A stretch of 64,000 nt of DNA from Mycolicibacterium bacteremicum (GCF_943913955.1 NZ_CALUAE010000020.1:20037-84036); one strand, 5' to 3'. Numbered from the stretch's first letter, positions 9,864 to 18,489 are shown. The notes: a model not told the origin generated them from the letters alone. Numbers and translations: made by a program.

Positions 9864-10189
9864 GCACCGTGCTACCCACCGAATTCGCCGACCTGGAACG
9901 CTTTTCCGGCTGGGTGCTGCCCACCGAGGCGCAGCGTTACGCCAAGCGGTTGGACAGTTCCATGACCGAGATGCAGGCCTTCTACGAGGCCGTCACCGCA
10001 CGCGCCGAGGAGGCCATCTCCTACTGCGACAAGTTCAGCCTCGACGACATGCCCGAGGATGTGCTGCACCTGATGCACCTGCTGTACTCGATGGTCACGG
10101 TGTCCTTCCCCGTCGAATGCTGGAAGCAGCCCCGGGTGCCGGACTCCGGGGCCACCAGCCTGGACTGCGTCTACGAGCCCGTCCCTTGA
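9860..10189 (+). CDS. Small Rieske-linked protein 1 (unknown function)
   Basis: A 109-residue protein, predicted mostly helical, with no signal peptide or membrane segment. I recognise no domain. It is clearly homologous to the 111-residue protein at 14945: both have MQ(A/E)FY near the middle, EEAI-x-YCDK, LDD(M/V)P and L-x-L-x-HL-x-YS. Each copy directly follows a Rieske alpha subunit with overlapping stop and start (GTGA here, ATGA there), which suggests a subunit or assembly partner of the oxygenase. It is too short and too different in sequence to be a normal beta subunit (about 160-180 residues). Start GTG at 9860 is fixed by the overlap. Confidence 0.85.
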   Translation: MSTVLPTEFADLERFSGWVLPTEAQRYAKRLDSSMTEMQAFYEAVTARAEEAISYCDKFSLDDMPEDVLHLMHLLYSMVTVSFPVECWKQPRVPDSGATSLDCVYEPVP

Positions 10190-11424
10190 GCACGGTTCTG
10201 AAGGCCGCGCGGTGGGCCGAGGTCGACACCGGTGAGATCCACTCGCCCGCGGTCATCGTGGTCGAGGGCAACCGCATCACCGCGGTGGATCCCGAGGGAC
10301 CGCTACCGGATTCGGCCACCGTGATCGACCTCGGTGACGTGACTCTGCTGCCGGGCCTGATGGACATGGAGCTCAACCTGCTCATCGGCGGGCCGGGTAG
10401 TCCGGAGGGGTTGCCCACGCCCATGCACGGGGTACAGGACGATCCGGCCTACCGGACGTTGCGCGGGGCGGTGAACGCGCGGACCACCCTGGACGCCGGC
10501 TTCACCACCGTGCGCAACCTGGGTCTGATGGTCAAGACGGGGGGATACCTGCTCGATGTCGCGCTGCAGCGCGCCATCGACCAGGGCTGGCATGCCGGCC
10601 CGCGGATCTACCCCGCCGGGCACGCCGTCACACCGTACGGCGGACACCTGGATCCCACTGTCTTCCAACGGCTCGCCCCGGGCGTCATGCCGCTCTCGGT
10701 GGCCGAGGGGATCGCCAACGGGGTGCCGGATGTCATTGCCTGCGTGCGGTACCAGGTTCGGCACGGCGCCAAGCTGATCAAGGTGTCCGCCTCCGGTGGT
10801 GTCATGTCGCACAGCACGGCACCGGGTGCGCAGCAGTATTCGGACGCGGAATTCGAGGCGATCGCCGACGAGGCGCACCGGGCGGGGGTGAAGGTGGCCG
10901 CACACGCGGTCGGCGACAGCGCCATCCGGGCATGTATCCGGGCCGGGATCGACTGTATCGAGCACGGATTCCTGGCCACCGACGAGACGATCCAGATGAT
11001 GGTCGACCATGGCACCTTCCTGGTGTCGACCACCTATCTCACCGATGCGATGGCGATCGACCGGATCGCGCCGGAGCTGCGCAAGAAGGCACTCGAGGTG
11101 TTCCCACGGGCAAAGGCGATGCTGCCCAGGGCCATCGAGGCCGGTGTCCGCATCGCATGTGGTACCGATGCGCCGGCCATCCCGCACGGGCAGAACGCCA
11201 AGGAGCTGGTCGCACTGGTCGGTCGCGGGATGACGCCGATGCAGGCGATCCGGTCCGCGACCGTGGTCGCGGCCGAGCTCGTCGACGCCGAACACGAACT
11301 GGGACGCCTCGCCGAGGGCTATCTGGCCGATATCATCGCCGTACCGGGCGATGTGTCCCGCGATATCACGGCCACGTTGGACGTGCGGTTCGTCATGAAG
11401 GATGGCGTGGTCGTCAAGGGTTAG
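10186..11424 (+). CDS. Amidohydrolase-superfamily protein with altered metal site
   Basis: About 412 residues, of the imidazolonepropionase/prolidase-like amidohydrolase group. The beta-barrel motifs are visible: LLPGLMDMELNLL (strand 1), GAKLIKVSASGG (the usually carbamylated Lys), VAAHAVGDSA, CIEHGF and ACGTDAP. The strand-1 HxH that binds metal is replaced by E62-x-N64, confirmed in the DNA (GAG CTC AAC), so the site is unusual; the other ligands remain. It would hydrolyse a C-N or C-O bond of a ring product, if active. Start TTG at 10186 overlaps the preceding stop (TTGA); no better start is seen. Confidence 0.85.
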   Translation: MSTVLKAARWAEVDTGEIHSPAVIVVEGNRITAVDPEGPLPDSATVIDLGDVTLLPGLMDMELNLLIGGPGSPEGLPTPMHGVQDDPAYRTLRGAVNARTTLDAGFTTVRNLGLMVKTGGYLLDVALQRAIDQGWHAGPRIYPAGHAVTPYGGHLDPTVFQRLAPGVMPLSVAEGIANGVPDVIACVRYQVRHGAKLIKVSASGGVMSHSTAPGAQQYSDAEFEAIADEAHRAGVKVAAHAVGDSAIRACIRAGIDCIEHGFLATDETIQMMVDHGTFLVSTTYLTDAMAIDRIAPELRKKALEVFPRAKAMLPRAIEAGVRIACGTDAPAIPHGQNAKELVALVGRGMTPMQAIRSATVVAAELVDAEHELGRLAEGYLADIIAVPGDVSRDITATLDVRFVMKDGVVVKG

Positions 11425-11440
11425 AGGATGGGCGGCTGGG

Positions 11441-11908
11441 ATGGGCGACGATATTGCTGTTGAGCTGACCGACAACATCCTCTGGCTGCTCAAGCAGGCC
11501 TTCTACTTCTCCCTCACCTCGGTCAACGACTCGGTGAAACCGCATGGTGTCAGCACCGCCCAGATCGGCGTGCTGCGCCAGCTGGCGAACCAGCCCGGCC
11601 TGTCGGCCGCCGAGCTGGCCCGCCGGCTGCTGATCAGCCCGCAGGGAGTGCAGCTCGCGGTGACCGCGCTGGAGAAGCGCGGGCTGGTCGAGCGCAAGCA
11701 GGATCCGCAGCACGGCCGGATCCTGCAGACCTTTCTCACCGATGAGGGGCGCAGCATCGCCGCCGCGGTGGTCAGCGACGCCGTCAAGGCGCACGACGCG
11801 GTGTTCGGCGTGCTCAGCCGGGCCGAGCAGGAACAGCTGCGGGAACTGCTCAGCCGGGTCGTCGAGCAGGGCACCGGGCACACCTTGTACGCCGATCATG
11901 TCGATTGA
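11441..11908 (+). CDS. MarR family regulator
   Basis: A 155-residue winged-helix MarR regulator: residues about 37-110 contain TAQIGVLRQLANQPGLSAAE, LARRLLISPQGVQLAVTALE and the wing RKQDPQHGRI. It is the last gene of the first Rieske operon and is followed at once by two copies of CAA(C/G)TACTTG before the reductase gene. MarR proteins bind short inverted repeats and are often relieved by aromatic or acyl ligands; the sites at 8556, 11912, 11932 and 18510 are its likely targets. ATG 11441 fits the normal length; an in-frame start 13 codons upstream is possible. Confidence 0.92.
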   Translation: MGDDIAVELTDNILWLLKQAFYFSLTSVNDSVKPHGVSTAQIGVLRQLANQPGLSAAELARRLLISPQGVQLAVTALEKRGLVERKQDPQHGRILQTFLTDEGRSIAAAVVSDAVKAHDAVFGVLSRAEQEQLRELLSRVVEQGTGHTLYADHVD

Positions 11909-11911
11909 TGC

Positions 11912-11941
11912 CAACTACTTGAGATATATGACAAGTACTTG
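11912..11941. promoter_or_regulatory. Tandem CAA(C/G)TACTTG sites before the reductase operon
   Basis: CAACTACTTG (11912-11921) and the perfect palindrome CAAGTACTTG (11932-11941) are spaced exactly 20 bp, two helical turns, and the second ends 2 bases before the ATG of the reductase. A MarR dimer at each could block transcription start directly; the transcript may be nearly leaderless. Confidence 0.65.
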
Positions 11942-11943
11942 AT

Positions 11944-12972
11944 ATGTTCGACGGGATGAACCCCGTCGACGGATTTTCACCGCTGCGCATCAAAGAGGTG
12001 GTGCGGGAGACCCGTGATGCGTTGTCGCTGGTGCTCGACATCCCGGAAGCCGAGCAGCGGCGGTTCACCTACCAGGCGGGGCAATTCCTCACCCTGCGGG
12101 TCACCGTCGGCGGTCAGGAATATCGGCGCTGCTATTCGATGTCGTCATCCCCGGCGCTGCAACAGGATCTGCGCGTCACCGTCAAGCGCGACGGTGCCGG
12201 TGTGGTGTCGAACTGGCTCAATGACCATGCGGCGCCGGGGGATCAGATCGAGGTCGCTGCGCCGGAGGGCCGGTTCGTCCGATCCGACAGCGATCGCGAG
12301 CTCATCGCGTTCGCCGGTGGAAGCGGGATCACGCCGGTGTACTCGCTGATCCAGACGGTGCTTGCCGCGGCGGGCCGGGCGCGACTGCTCTACGCCAACC
12401 GTGCCGCCGAGTCGGTCATCTTCGCCGAGGCGTTGGCCGGGCTCGCCGATCGACACGAGGACAGGTTCGTCCTGCAGCATCACCTCGATGCCGACCAGGG
12501 CGTGGTGACCGCCGAGATCATCACCAAATTTCTCGGCACAACAGCCGATATCGCCGGTGCCGACTACTACGTCTGCGGCCCGGCGCCGTTCATGGACACC
12601 GTCGAGAAGGCCCTGCTGTCAGCCGGGGTGCCGGCCGATCAGCTGTTCCTGGAGCGGTTCAGCGTGGCGCCGGTGCCGGTCGACGACGAAGCGCCGGTCA
12701 CCGAAGAGGTCACCATCGAACTCGACCGGCAGACCGTCACCGTCGGCTACCGGGCAGGTAACACCCTGCTGCAGACCGCACGGATGGCGGGGTTGAAGGC
12801 GCCGTCATCCTGCGAGACAGGTTCCTGCGGAACGTGTATCGCGCAGGTGACCGAGGGCAGTGCGCGGCTGCTGAACAACGACGCGCTCGATGACGACGAG
12901 ATCGCCGAGGGGTTCGTCGTCACCTGCCAGGCGTTGCCGACCAGTCGCACGATCCGGTTCGTCTACGAGTAG
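11944..12972 (+). CDS. Rieske oxygenase reductase (KshB-like, FAD/NAD/[2Fe-2S])
   Basis: A 342-residue electron-transfer flavoprotein with three modules: ferredoxin-reductase FAD domain (YQAGQFLTLRV, RCYSMSSSP), NAD domain (AFAGGSGITPVYS, YYVCGP) and a C-terminal plant-type [2Fe-2S] domain (CETGSCGTC ... VVTCQ). The order matches KshB, HmpX and GbcB, reductases of Rieske oxygenases. It should carry electrons from NADH to alpha subunits 1 and 2, for which no other reductase is encoded nearby. First gene of the second operon. An ATG four codons further in is an alternative start. Confidence 0.95.
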   Translation: MFDGMNPVDGFSPLRIKEVVRETRDALSLVLDIPEAEQRRFTYQAGQFLTLRVTVGGQEYRRCYSMSSSPALQQDLRVTVKRDGAGVVSNWLNDHAAPGDQIEVAAPEGRFVRSDSDRELIAFAGGSGITPVYSLIQTVLAAAGRARLLYANRAAESVIFAEALAGLADRHEDRFVLQHHLDADQGVVTAEIITKFLGTTADIAGADYYVCGPAPFMDTVEKALLSAGVPADQLFLERFSVAPVPVDDEAPVTEEVTIELDRQTVTVGYRAGNTLLQTARMAGLKAPSSCETGSCGTCIAQVTEGSARLLNNDALDDDEIAEGFVVTCQALPTSRTIRFVYE

Positions 12973-12981
12973 GGAGGGTCG

Positions 12982-13725
12982 ATGAGTCACGTTGCAGTGG
13001 TGACCGGCGGGGCGTCCGGTATGGGCGAGGCCACCTGCCACGAATTGGGCAGGCGGGGGCACAAGGTTGCCGTGTTCGACGTGAATGCCGAGGCGGCGCA
13101 GCGGGTCGCCGAGGAGTTGCGGGCCGACGGGGTGACCGCGCTGGCGGTGGCCGGTGACGTCTCCGACCGGACGGCCGTGGACGACGCGTACGCCAAGGTT
13201 CGAAGTGAGCTGGGGCCGGTGGAGATTCTGGTGACCAGTGCCGGACTGTTCGGCTTCGCGCCCTTCGAGGAGATCTCGTTGGAATCCTGGAACCGGATCA
13301 TCGCGGTGAACCTGACCGGGACTTTTCACTGCTGTCAGGCAGCATTGCCGGACATGGTGGCCGGCGGCTGGGGCCGGATCGTGATGATCTCATCGTCCAG
13401 TGCGCAACGCGGATCACCGTTCGCCGCGCACTATGCGGCCTCCAAGGGGGCGCTGCTGACATTGACCAAATCGCTGGCCCGTGAATACGCCAAGAGCGGT
13501 ATCACGGTCAACAACATCCCGCCGTCGGGCATCGAGACGCCGATGCAGCATCAGGGCCAGGCGGCCGGATTTCTCAAGAGCAACGAGGAGATCGCGGCCA
13601 ACATCCCGATCGGCCGGCTGGGAACCGGGGCCGATATCGCGGCGGCCGTGGCGTTTCTGTGTTCCGAGGAGGCCGGCTACATCACCGGCCAGACCCTCGG
13701 CGTCAACGGTGGAGGTGTGATGTGA
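12982..13725 (+). CDS. SDR family oxidoreductase
   Basis: A 247-residue classical short-chain dehydrogenase: TGGASGMG cofactor loop, NLTGTFHC, ISSSS and the catalytic YAASK. It would oxidise a hydroxyl made by the oxygenases, or a cis-diol. GGGAGG precedes the ATG and its stop overlaps the GTG of alpha subunit 2. It resembles the SDR at 36469 (shared GTFHC, GWGRIV, ITVN, EEAGYITGQ). Confidence 0.92.
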   Translation: MSHVAVVTGGASGMGEATCHELGRRGHKVAVFDVNAEAAQRVAEELRADGVTALAVAGDVSDRTAVDDAYAKVRSELGPVEILVTSAGLFGFAPFEEISLESWNRIIAVNLTGTFHCCQAALPDMVAGGWGRIVMISSSSAQRGSPFAAHYAASKGALLTLTKSLAREYAKSGITVNNIPPSGIETPMQHQGQAAGFLKSNEEIAANIPIGRLGTGADIAAAVAFLCSEEAGYITGQTLGVNGGGVM

Positions 13726-14948
13726 CGACCCAGTGGGCCAAGCCGGCGGAGGGATCCTGGACCGAGCACTACCCGGAGCTGGGAACCGGTCCGATCTCGT
13801 TCCGCGACTCGATCTCACCGGAGTTCTACGAGTTGGAACGCGAGGCGGTCTTCAAACGCGCCTGGCTCAATCTCTGCCGGGTCGAGGAGATCCCCTCGGT
13901 GGGCAGCTATCTCACCAAGGAGGTCGAGGCCGCCAACGCCACGCTGGTACTGGTGCGCGGAGATGATGACCGGGTGCGGGCGTTTCACAATGTGTGCCGG
14001 CACCGTGGCGCCAAGCTGGTCGAGGGCACCGGCGAGGTGCTGGAGTTGGCCTGCGCGCAGTCCGGCTGGCGCTACAGCTTGGACGGGAGACTGCTCCACG
14101 TCCCGAATGTCGAGCGATACGTCGATTTCGACATCGCCGACTACGGTCTGCTCGAGGTGCACTGTGATGGGTGGGCGGGCTTCGTCTTCATCAACTTCGA
14201 CGCCCGGCCGAGACAGACCCTGCGCGAGTTTCTCGGACCGATGATCACCGGCCTCGACGACTACCCGTTCGGCAAGCTCACTGAACGCTACGACTGGGTG
14301 GCGCACAACAACAGCAACTGGAAGATCTTCGCCGATGCCTTCCAGGAGTACTACCACGTGCCCTCGCTGCACACCCAGCAGGTGCCGGCCGAGGTGCGAG
14401 ACCCCAGCGCCGGCTTCACCTGTGGGCATTTCCAGCTCGACGGGCCGCACCGGCTGGTCTCCACCGCCGGCACCCGGCGCTGGTTGTTGGCGCCGGAGTA
14501 CATGTACCCAATCGAGCGCGCCACCCAGAGCGGACTCGTCGGGCCGTGGCGCACACCGGATATCGGGGACCTGCCCGCCGGCCTCAACCCGGGCGGCATC
14601 GAGCCGTGGGGCATCAGCAACTTCCAGATCTTCCCCAATCTGGAGATCCTGATCTACGGCGGCTGGTACCTGCTGTACCGGTACTGGCCGACGTCGCACA
14701 ACACCCACCGGTTCGAGGCGTACACCTACTTCCACCCGGCTCGCACCGTGCGCGAGCGCATCGAGCACGAGGTGGCCGCGGTGGTGTTGAAGGAGTTCGC
14801 CCTGCAGGATGCCGGGATGCTGGGCGGCACCCAGGCCGCGCTGGAGTACGACGTGATCGACGACTTCCCGGTCAACGATCAGGAGATCCTGGTGCGGCAT
14901 CTGCACAAGGTGGCCGTCGACTGGGTCGAGGAGTACCGGAACTCATGA
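13722..14948 (+). CDS. Rieske oxygenase alpha subunit 2 with a broken Rieske site
   Basis: A 408-residue paralogue of alpha subunit 1. The mononuclear iron motif E-x2-H-x4-H is kept (QEYYHVPSLH), but the Rieske motif is C92-x-H94 ... C111-x2-S114: the second His is Ser (ACAQSGWRY; Ser codon TCC at 14061-14063, against CKYHAWRY in alpha 1). A [2Fe-2S] Rieske cluster normally needs two Cys and two His, so this chain may lack a working cluster or bind it differently. It could form a mixed oligomer with alpha 1, taking electrons from its neighbour's cluster. GTG 13722 overlaps the SDR stop (GTGA). Confidence 0.92.
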   Translation: MTTQWAKPAEGSWTEHYPELGTGPISFRDSISPEFYELEREAVFKRAWLNLCRVEEIPSVGSYLTKEVEAANATLVLVRGDDDRVRAFHNVCRHRGAKLVEGTGEVLELACAQSGWRYSLDGRLLHVPNVERYVDFDIADYGLLEVHCDGWAGFVFINFDARPRQTLREFLGPMITGLDDYPFGKLTERYDWVAHNNSNWKIFADAFQEYYHVPSLHTQQVPAEVRDPSAGFTCGHFQLDGPHRLVSTAGTRRWLLAPEYMYPIERATQSGLVGPWRTPDIGDLPAGLNPGGIEPWGISNFQIFPNLEILIYGGWYLLYRYWPTSHNTHRFEAYTYFHPARTVRERIEHEVAAVVLKEFALQDAGMLGGTQAALEYDVIDDFPVNDQEILVRHLHKVAVDWVEEYRNS

Positions 14949-15280
14949 GTGCCAAGCGGTTGCCGAGCGCCTTCGCCGAGCTGGAGCCATTCGCCGACAC
15001 CTGGTGTCTGGCCACCGAGACCGAGCGCTGGGAACAGCGGTTGTCCAGCACGATGCCTGCGATGCAGGAGTTCTACGACGCGTTCTTCCCGCGGCTGGAA
15101 GAGGCCATCGAGTACTGCGACAAGTACCCGCTCGACGATGTGCCCGACGACGCGCTGAATCTGCTGCACCTGATCTATTCACTGGTGATGGTCGCGATGG
15201 CGATCGAGATCATGCATCAACCCGCGCCCGTGGACGCCGCCGACGCGGTGATGATCCGCACCGGCGAACCCACACCCTGA
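14945..15280 (+). CDS. Small Rieske-linked protein 2 (unknown function)
   Basis: A 111-residue soluble protein, paralogue of the one at 9860: conserved MQEFYDAF, EEAIEYCDKYPLDDVPDD and LNLLHLIYSLV. It overlaps the stop of alpha subunit 2 as ATGA, repeating the arrangement of alpha 1 and its partner, so the alpha-small pair was duplicated as a unit. No known domain recognised. The conserved Cys-Asp in YCDK might matter for metal or subunit contact (inference). Confidence 0.85.
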   Translation: MSAKRLPSAFAELEPFADTWCLATETERWEQRLSSTMPAMQEFYDAFFPRLEEAIEYCDKYPLDDVPDDALNLLHLIYSLVMVAMAIEIMHQPAPVDAADAVMIRTGEPTP

Positions 15281-15294
15281 CGAAAGGACGCACC

Positions 15295-16143
15295 ATGAGC
15301 GTGCTCACCATCAACAAGCTCACCTCCTCGGTGGGTGCCGAGGTCACCGGTGTCGACCCGGACCGGCTGGCCACCGATGACGGTCTGGCGACGGCGATCC
15401 TGGAGGCGCTGGAGGACAACGGGGTGCTGGTCTTTCACGACCTGCATCTGAATCCCGAAGCCCAGGTGGCATTCTGTGAGCGGCTCGGGGAGGTCGACCG
15501 GTCCGCCGACGGGCACCACCCGGTGTCGGGGATCTACCCGATCACACTGGACAAGTCGAAGAACAAGGCGGCCGAGTATCTGAAGGCGACCTTCGACTGG
15601 CATATCGACGGATGTACGCCCTCGGCTCCCGACGAATGCCCGCAGAAGGCCACGGTGCTCTCGGCGCTGCAGGTCGCCGCCCGCGGCGGTGAGACGGAGT
15701 TCGCCAACTCCTATGCCGCCTACGAGACGTTGACCGAAGGGGAGAAGGAGCGCTACGCCGGGCTGCGGGTGGTGCACTCCCTGGAGGCGTCGCAGCGCCG
15801 GGTGTACCCCGACCCCACCCCCGAGCAGCTGGCGCGCTGGAAATCGCGCCCCACCCAGGAAAACCCGTTGATCTGGACGCACCGCAGCGGCCGCAAGTCA
15901 CTGGTGCTCGGCGCGTCGGCGGACCATATCGTCAACATGGACCTCGACGAGGGCCGGACGCTGCTCGCCGAACTGCTGGAGCATTCGACGACGCCGGACA
16001 AGGTGTACAGCCACACGTGGTCGGTGGGGGACACCGTCATCTGGGACAACCAGGGTGTGCTGCACCGGGCGGCACCCTATGAGCCGAACTCGCCGCGAGA
16101 GATGTTGCGCACCACGGTGCTCGGGGACGAGCCGATCCAGTAG
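15295..16143 (+). CDS. TauD/TfdA family Fe(II)/2-oxoglutarate dioxygenase
   Basis: A 282-residue dioxygenase with the facial triad H103-x-D105 (in FDWHIDG) and distal H257 (NQGVLHRAAPY), followed by the Arg-rich REMLRTTV expected to bind 2-oxoglutarate. It would hydroxylate a substrate with decarboxylation of 2-oxoglutarate to succinate. AAAGGA precedes the ATG. It is the last gene of the second Rieske operon, 14 bp after small protein 2, and ends at a hairpin. Confidence 0.93.
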   Translation: MSVLTINKLTSSVGAEVTGVDPDRLATDDGLATAILEALEDNGVLVFHDLHLNPEAQVAFCERLGEVDRSADGHHPVSGIYPITLDKSKNKAAEYLKATFDWHIDGCTPSAPDECPQKATVLSALQVAARGGETEFANSYAAYETLTEGEKERYAGLRVVHSLEASQRRVYPDPTPEQLARWKSRPTQENPLIWTHRSGRKSLVLGASADHIVNMDLDEGRTLLAELLEHSTTPDKVYSHTWSVGDTVIWDNQGVLHRAAPYEPNSPREMLRTTVLGDEPIQ

Positions 16144-16157
16144 GACTGCGGAGACAC

Positions 16158-16183
16158 CGTCGATCGGGGCGACCCGATCGACG
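16158..16183. terminator. Stem-loop between TauD gene and convergent SDR
   Basis: CGTCGATCGGG and CCCGATCGACG form a perfect 11-bp stem around GCGA, 14 bp after the TauD stop and 21 bp from the stop of the convergent SDR. No T-run follows, as usual in mycobacteria. Likely bidirectional terminator. Confidence 0.65.
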
Positions 16184-16204
16184 TGGGCCCCGCGGCCGGT
16201 TCGG

Positions 16205-17095
16205 CTACCCCCGCGCCGGCCCGCCCCGGATCGTGAAGGATCCGGCATCGTCGATCGTGTCGATGTTCGCGGCGAATGCCTCGGCCGTCTGGGCCTGCAG
16301 GTCGACCCCGGCCGTCTCGGCGATGAACACCCGCGACACGTGCTTGCCGCCGACCCGGTAGATGTTGGCCGTGCGCTCACAACTCTCATGCGCCAGGTAC
16401 ACCACCACCGGGGTGACATCCTCGGGGGCCAGATCCTTCACCAGCTCGGTCATGGTGTTCTCGGTCATCCGGGTCTTGGCGATCGGGGAGATGGCGTTGA
16501 CCCGGATGTTGTTGCGCTGCCCCTCGATTGCCAGCACGTTCATCAACCCGACCAGCCCGGTCTTGGCCGCGCCGTAGTTGGACTGCCCGAACGTCCCGAA
16601 CAACCCCGATCCCGATGTCGTCATCACGATCCGGCCGTAGTCCTGCTCGCGGAACACCGGCCACGCCGCCCGCGTCACATTGAACGCTCCGCGCAGATGG
16701 ACATCGAGCACCGCGTCCACCTGTTCGGCGGTCATGTTCTTGAACGCCGCATCCCGCAGGATCCCGGCATTGTTGATCAGCACGTCCACCCGGCCGAACG
16801 CCTCGGTCGCCGACCCGATGATGGCCTTGCCGCCGTCCTCGGTGGCGACCGAATCGGTGTTGGCCACCGCCGAACCGCCCGCAGCGGTGATCTCGTCGAC
16901 CACCGCCTGCGCAGCGGAGGTCGACGCACCGGTCCCGTCGACGGACGCGCCCACGTCGTTGACGACGACATGGGCTCCGCGCCTGCCAAATTCCAGTGCA
17001 TGGCACCGACCCAGGCCACCGCCCGCACCGGTCACCACCACGACCCGACCATCGAAGTTCAACGTCTCTGAATCCTTGGGGGACAACTGATTCAC
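16205..17095 (-). CDS. SDR family oxidoreductase (MFE2/hydroxyacyl-CoA dehydrogenase type)
   Basis: A 296-residue SDR close to the dehydrogenase part of peroxisomal multifunctional enzyme 2: VTGAGGGLGRCHALEFGRRG, VVNDVGAS, NNAGILRD, SGLFGTFGQSNYGAAK. Such enzymes oxidise (3R)-hydroxyacyl-CoA or steroid hydroxyls with NAD. GTG 17095 overlaps the aldehyde dehydrogenase stop, so the two are co-translated. Confidence 0.9.
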   Translation of the reverse strand: MNQLSPKDSETLNFDGRVVVVTGAGGGLGRCHALEFGRRGAHVVVNDVGASVDGTGASTSAAQAVVDEITAAGGSAVANTDSVATEDGGKAIIGSATEAFGRVDVLINNAGILRDAAFKNMTAEQVDAVLDVHLRGAFNVTRAAWPVFREQDYGRIVMTTSGSGLFGTFGQSNYGAAKTGLVGLMNVLAIEGQRNNIRVNAISPIAKTRMTENTMTELVKDLAPEDVTPVVVYLAHESCERTANIYRVGGKHVSRVFIAETAGVDLQAQTAEAFAANIDTIDDAGSFTIRGGPARG

Positions 17096-18489
17096 GCTCC
17101 TGTCGCAACGGCGATCGATTTGGTCTCCAGATAGCCTTCCAGGCCCTCGCGGCCGAGTTCGCGGCCGTACCCGCTGTCCTTCACCCCACCGAACGGCGCA
17201 AAGGGGTCCATCGTGTAGCCCTGGTTGACTCCGAACGTACCGGTCTTGATCCGCGCCGCGATGCCCAGCCCCCGTTCGACATCCGCCGTCCACACCGAAC
17301 CGGCCAGCCCGTAACCCGAGTCGTTGGACAACCGCACCGCCTCGTCGTCACCGGTGTATCCGATGACCGTCAGCACCGGGCCGAAGATCTCCTCCCGGGC
17401 GATCCGCATCGTGTTCTGCGCCTCGGCGAACAGCGTCGGCCGCACGTACCAGCCGCGGTCGATTCCCTCGGGCAACGAGTCACCGCCGACCACCACCCGG
17501 GCGCCCTCGTCCTGACCGATACGGATGTAGTCCAGCACCCGCTGCTGCTGCCGCCGGTTCACCAGCGGGCCCATCTGGGTGCCCTTCTGCGTGGGATCGC
17601 CGACCTTGATGCCGTCGAGCTCGGCCGCCAGCGCGTCGACGAACTGCGCTTGCCGATCCGCCGGAACAAGGATGCGGGTCAACGCATTACAGATCTGGCC
17701 GCTGTTGGACAGGCTGGCCGAGCGCACGCCGGCGGCCACCGTCGCCGGGTCGGCGTCGTCGAGGATGATCGCCGCCGACTTGCCGCCGAGTTCCAGACTG
17801 ACCTTTGTCAGGTTGGCCGCGCACGCCGCGGCGACCGCCTTGCCCACCGCCGTGGACCCGGTGAAGGACACCTTGTCGACCCCGGGATGACCCACCAGCC
17901 GCTCACCCACGCCCGCATCGCCGGGCAGCACGGACACCACGCCGTCGGGCAGCCCCGCCTCGCGGAACAGCGAGCCCAATTGCACGGCATCCAAGGACGT
18001 CTCCGGTGCCGGCTTGATGATGACCGCACATCCGGCCAACAGCGCCGGGATCACCTTGGCGATGGTGAGGAACTGCGGCATGTTCCACGGCACGATCGCG
18101 GCCACCACCCCGACCGGTTCCCTGCGGACGTGGATGTCGGCACCGAAGTACCCGGGCCGAACCTCCTGCCACTCATAGGCTGCCGCGGTATCGCAGAACG
18201 CGCCGATCATCATCGTCGGCAGGCCGATCTGGGCGCGCTTGGCGAAGGTGATGGGCGCGCCGATCTCGGCGGTGATCAGTTCGGCCAGTTCCGCACCGCG
18301 GGCCTTGTACAGATCAGCGAATCGGCGCAGCACGTCGATGCGTTCGCCCGGCGAGGTTCGCGACCACGCTCCGGTGTCGACGGCGGCGCGGGCGGCGGAC
18401 ACCGCGGCGTCGATCTGCTCGGGCGTCGAGATGGGCACATCGGCCAGATGCTCTTCGGAGTGCGGTGAGACCAGGTGCAGATGTTCCAC
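17092..18489 (-). CDS. Aldehyde dehydrogenase
   Basis: A 465-residue NAD(P)-dependent aldehyde dehydrogenase with LELGGKSAA (general-base Glu), NSGQICNA (catalytic Cys), EEIFGPV and the C-terminal PFGGVKDSGYGRE. It would convert an aldehyde to a carboxylate. GTG at 18489 is chosen because AGGAG lies about 9 bases upstream; the frame runs further but would cross the CAACTACTTG element at 18510-18519. First gene of the third MarR-linked unit, divergent in direction from the Rieske operons. Confidence 0.93.
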   Translation of the reverse strand: MEHLHLVSPHSEEHLADVPISTPEQIDAAVSAARAAVDTGAWSRTSPGERIDVLRRFADLYKARGAELAELITAEIGAPITFAKRAQIGLPTMMIGAFCDTAAAYEWQEVRPGYFGADIHVRREPVGVVAAIVPWNMPQFLTIAKVIPALLAGCAVIIKPAPETSLDAVQLGSLFREAGLPDGVVSVLPGDAGVGERLVGHPGVDKVSFTGSTAVGKAVAAACAANLTKVSLELGGKSAAIILDDADPATVAAGVRSASLSNSGQICNALTRILVPADRQAQFVDALAAELDGIKVGDPTQKGTQMGPLVNRRQQQRVLDYIRIGQDEGARVVVGGDSLPEGIDRGWYVRPTLFAEAQNTMRIAREEIFGPVLTVIGYTGDDEAVRLSNDSGYGLAGSVWTADVERGLGIAARIKTGTFGVNQGYTMDPFAPFGGVKDSGYGRELGREGLEGYLETKSIAVATGA

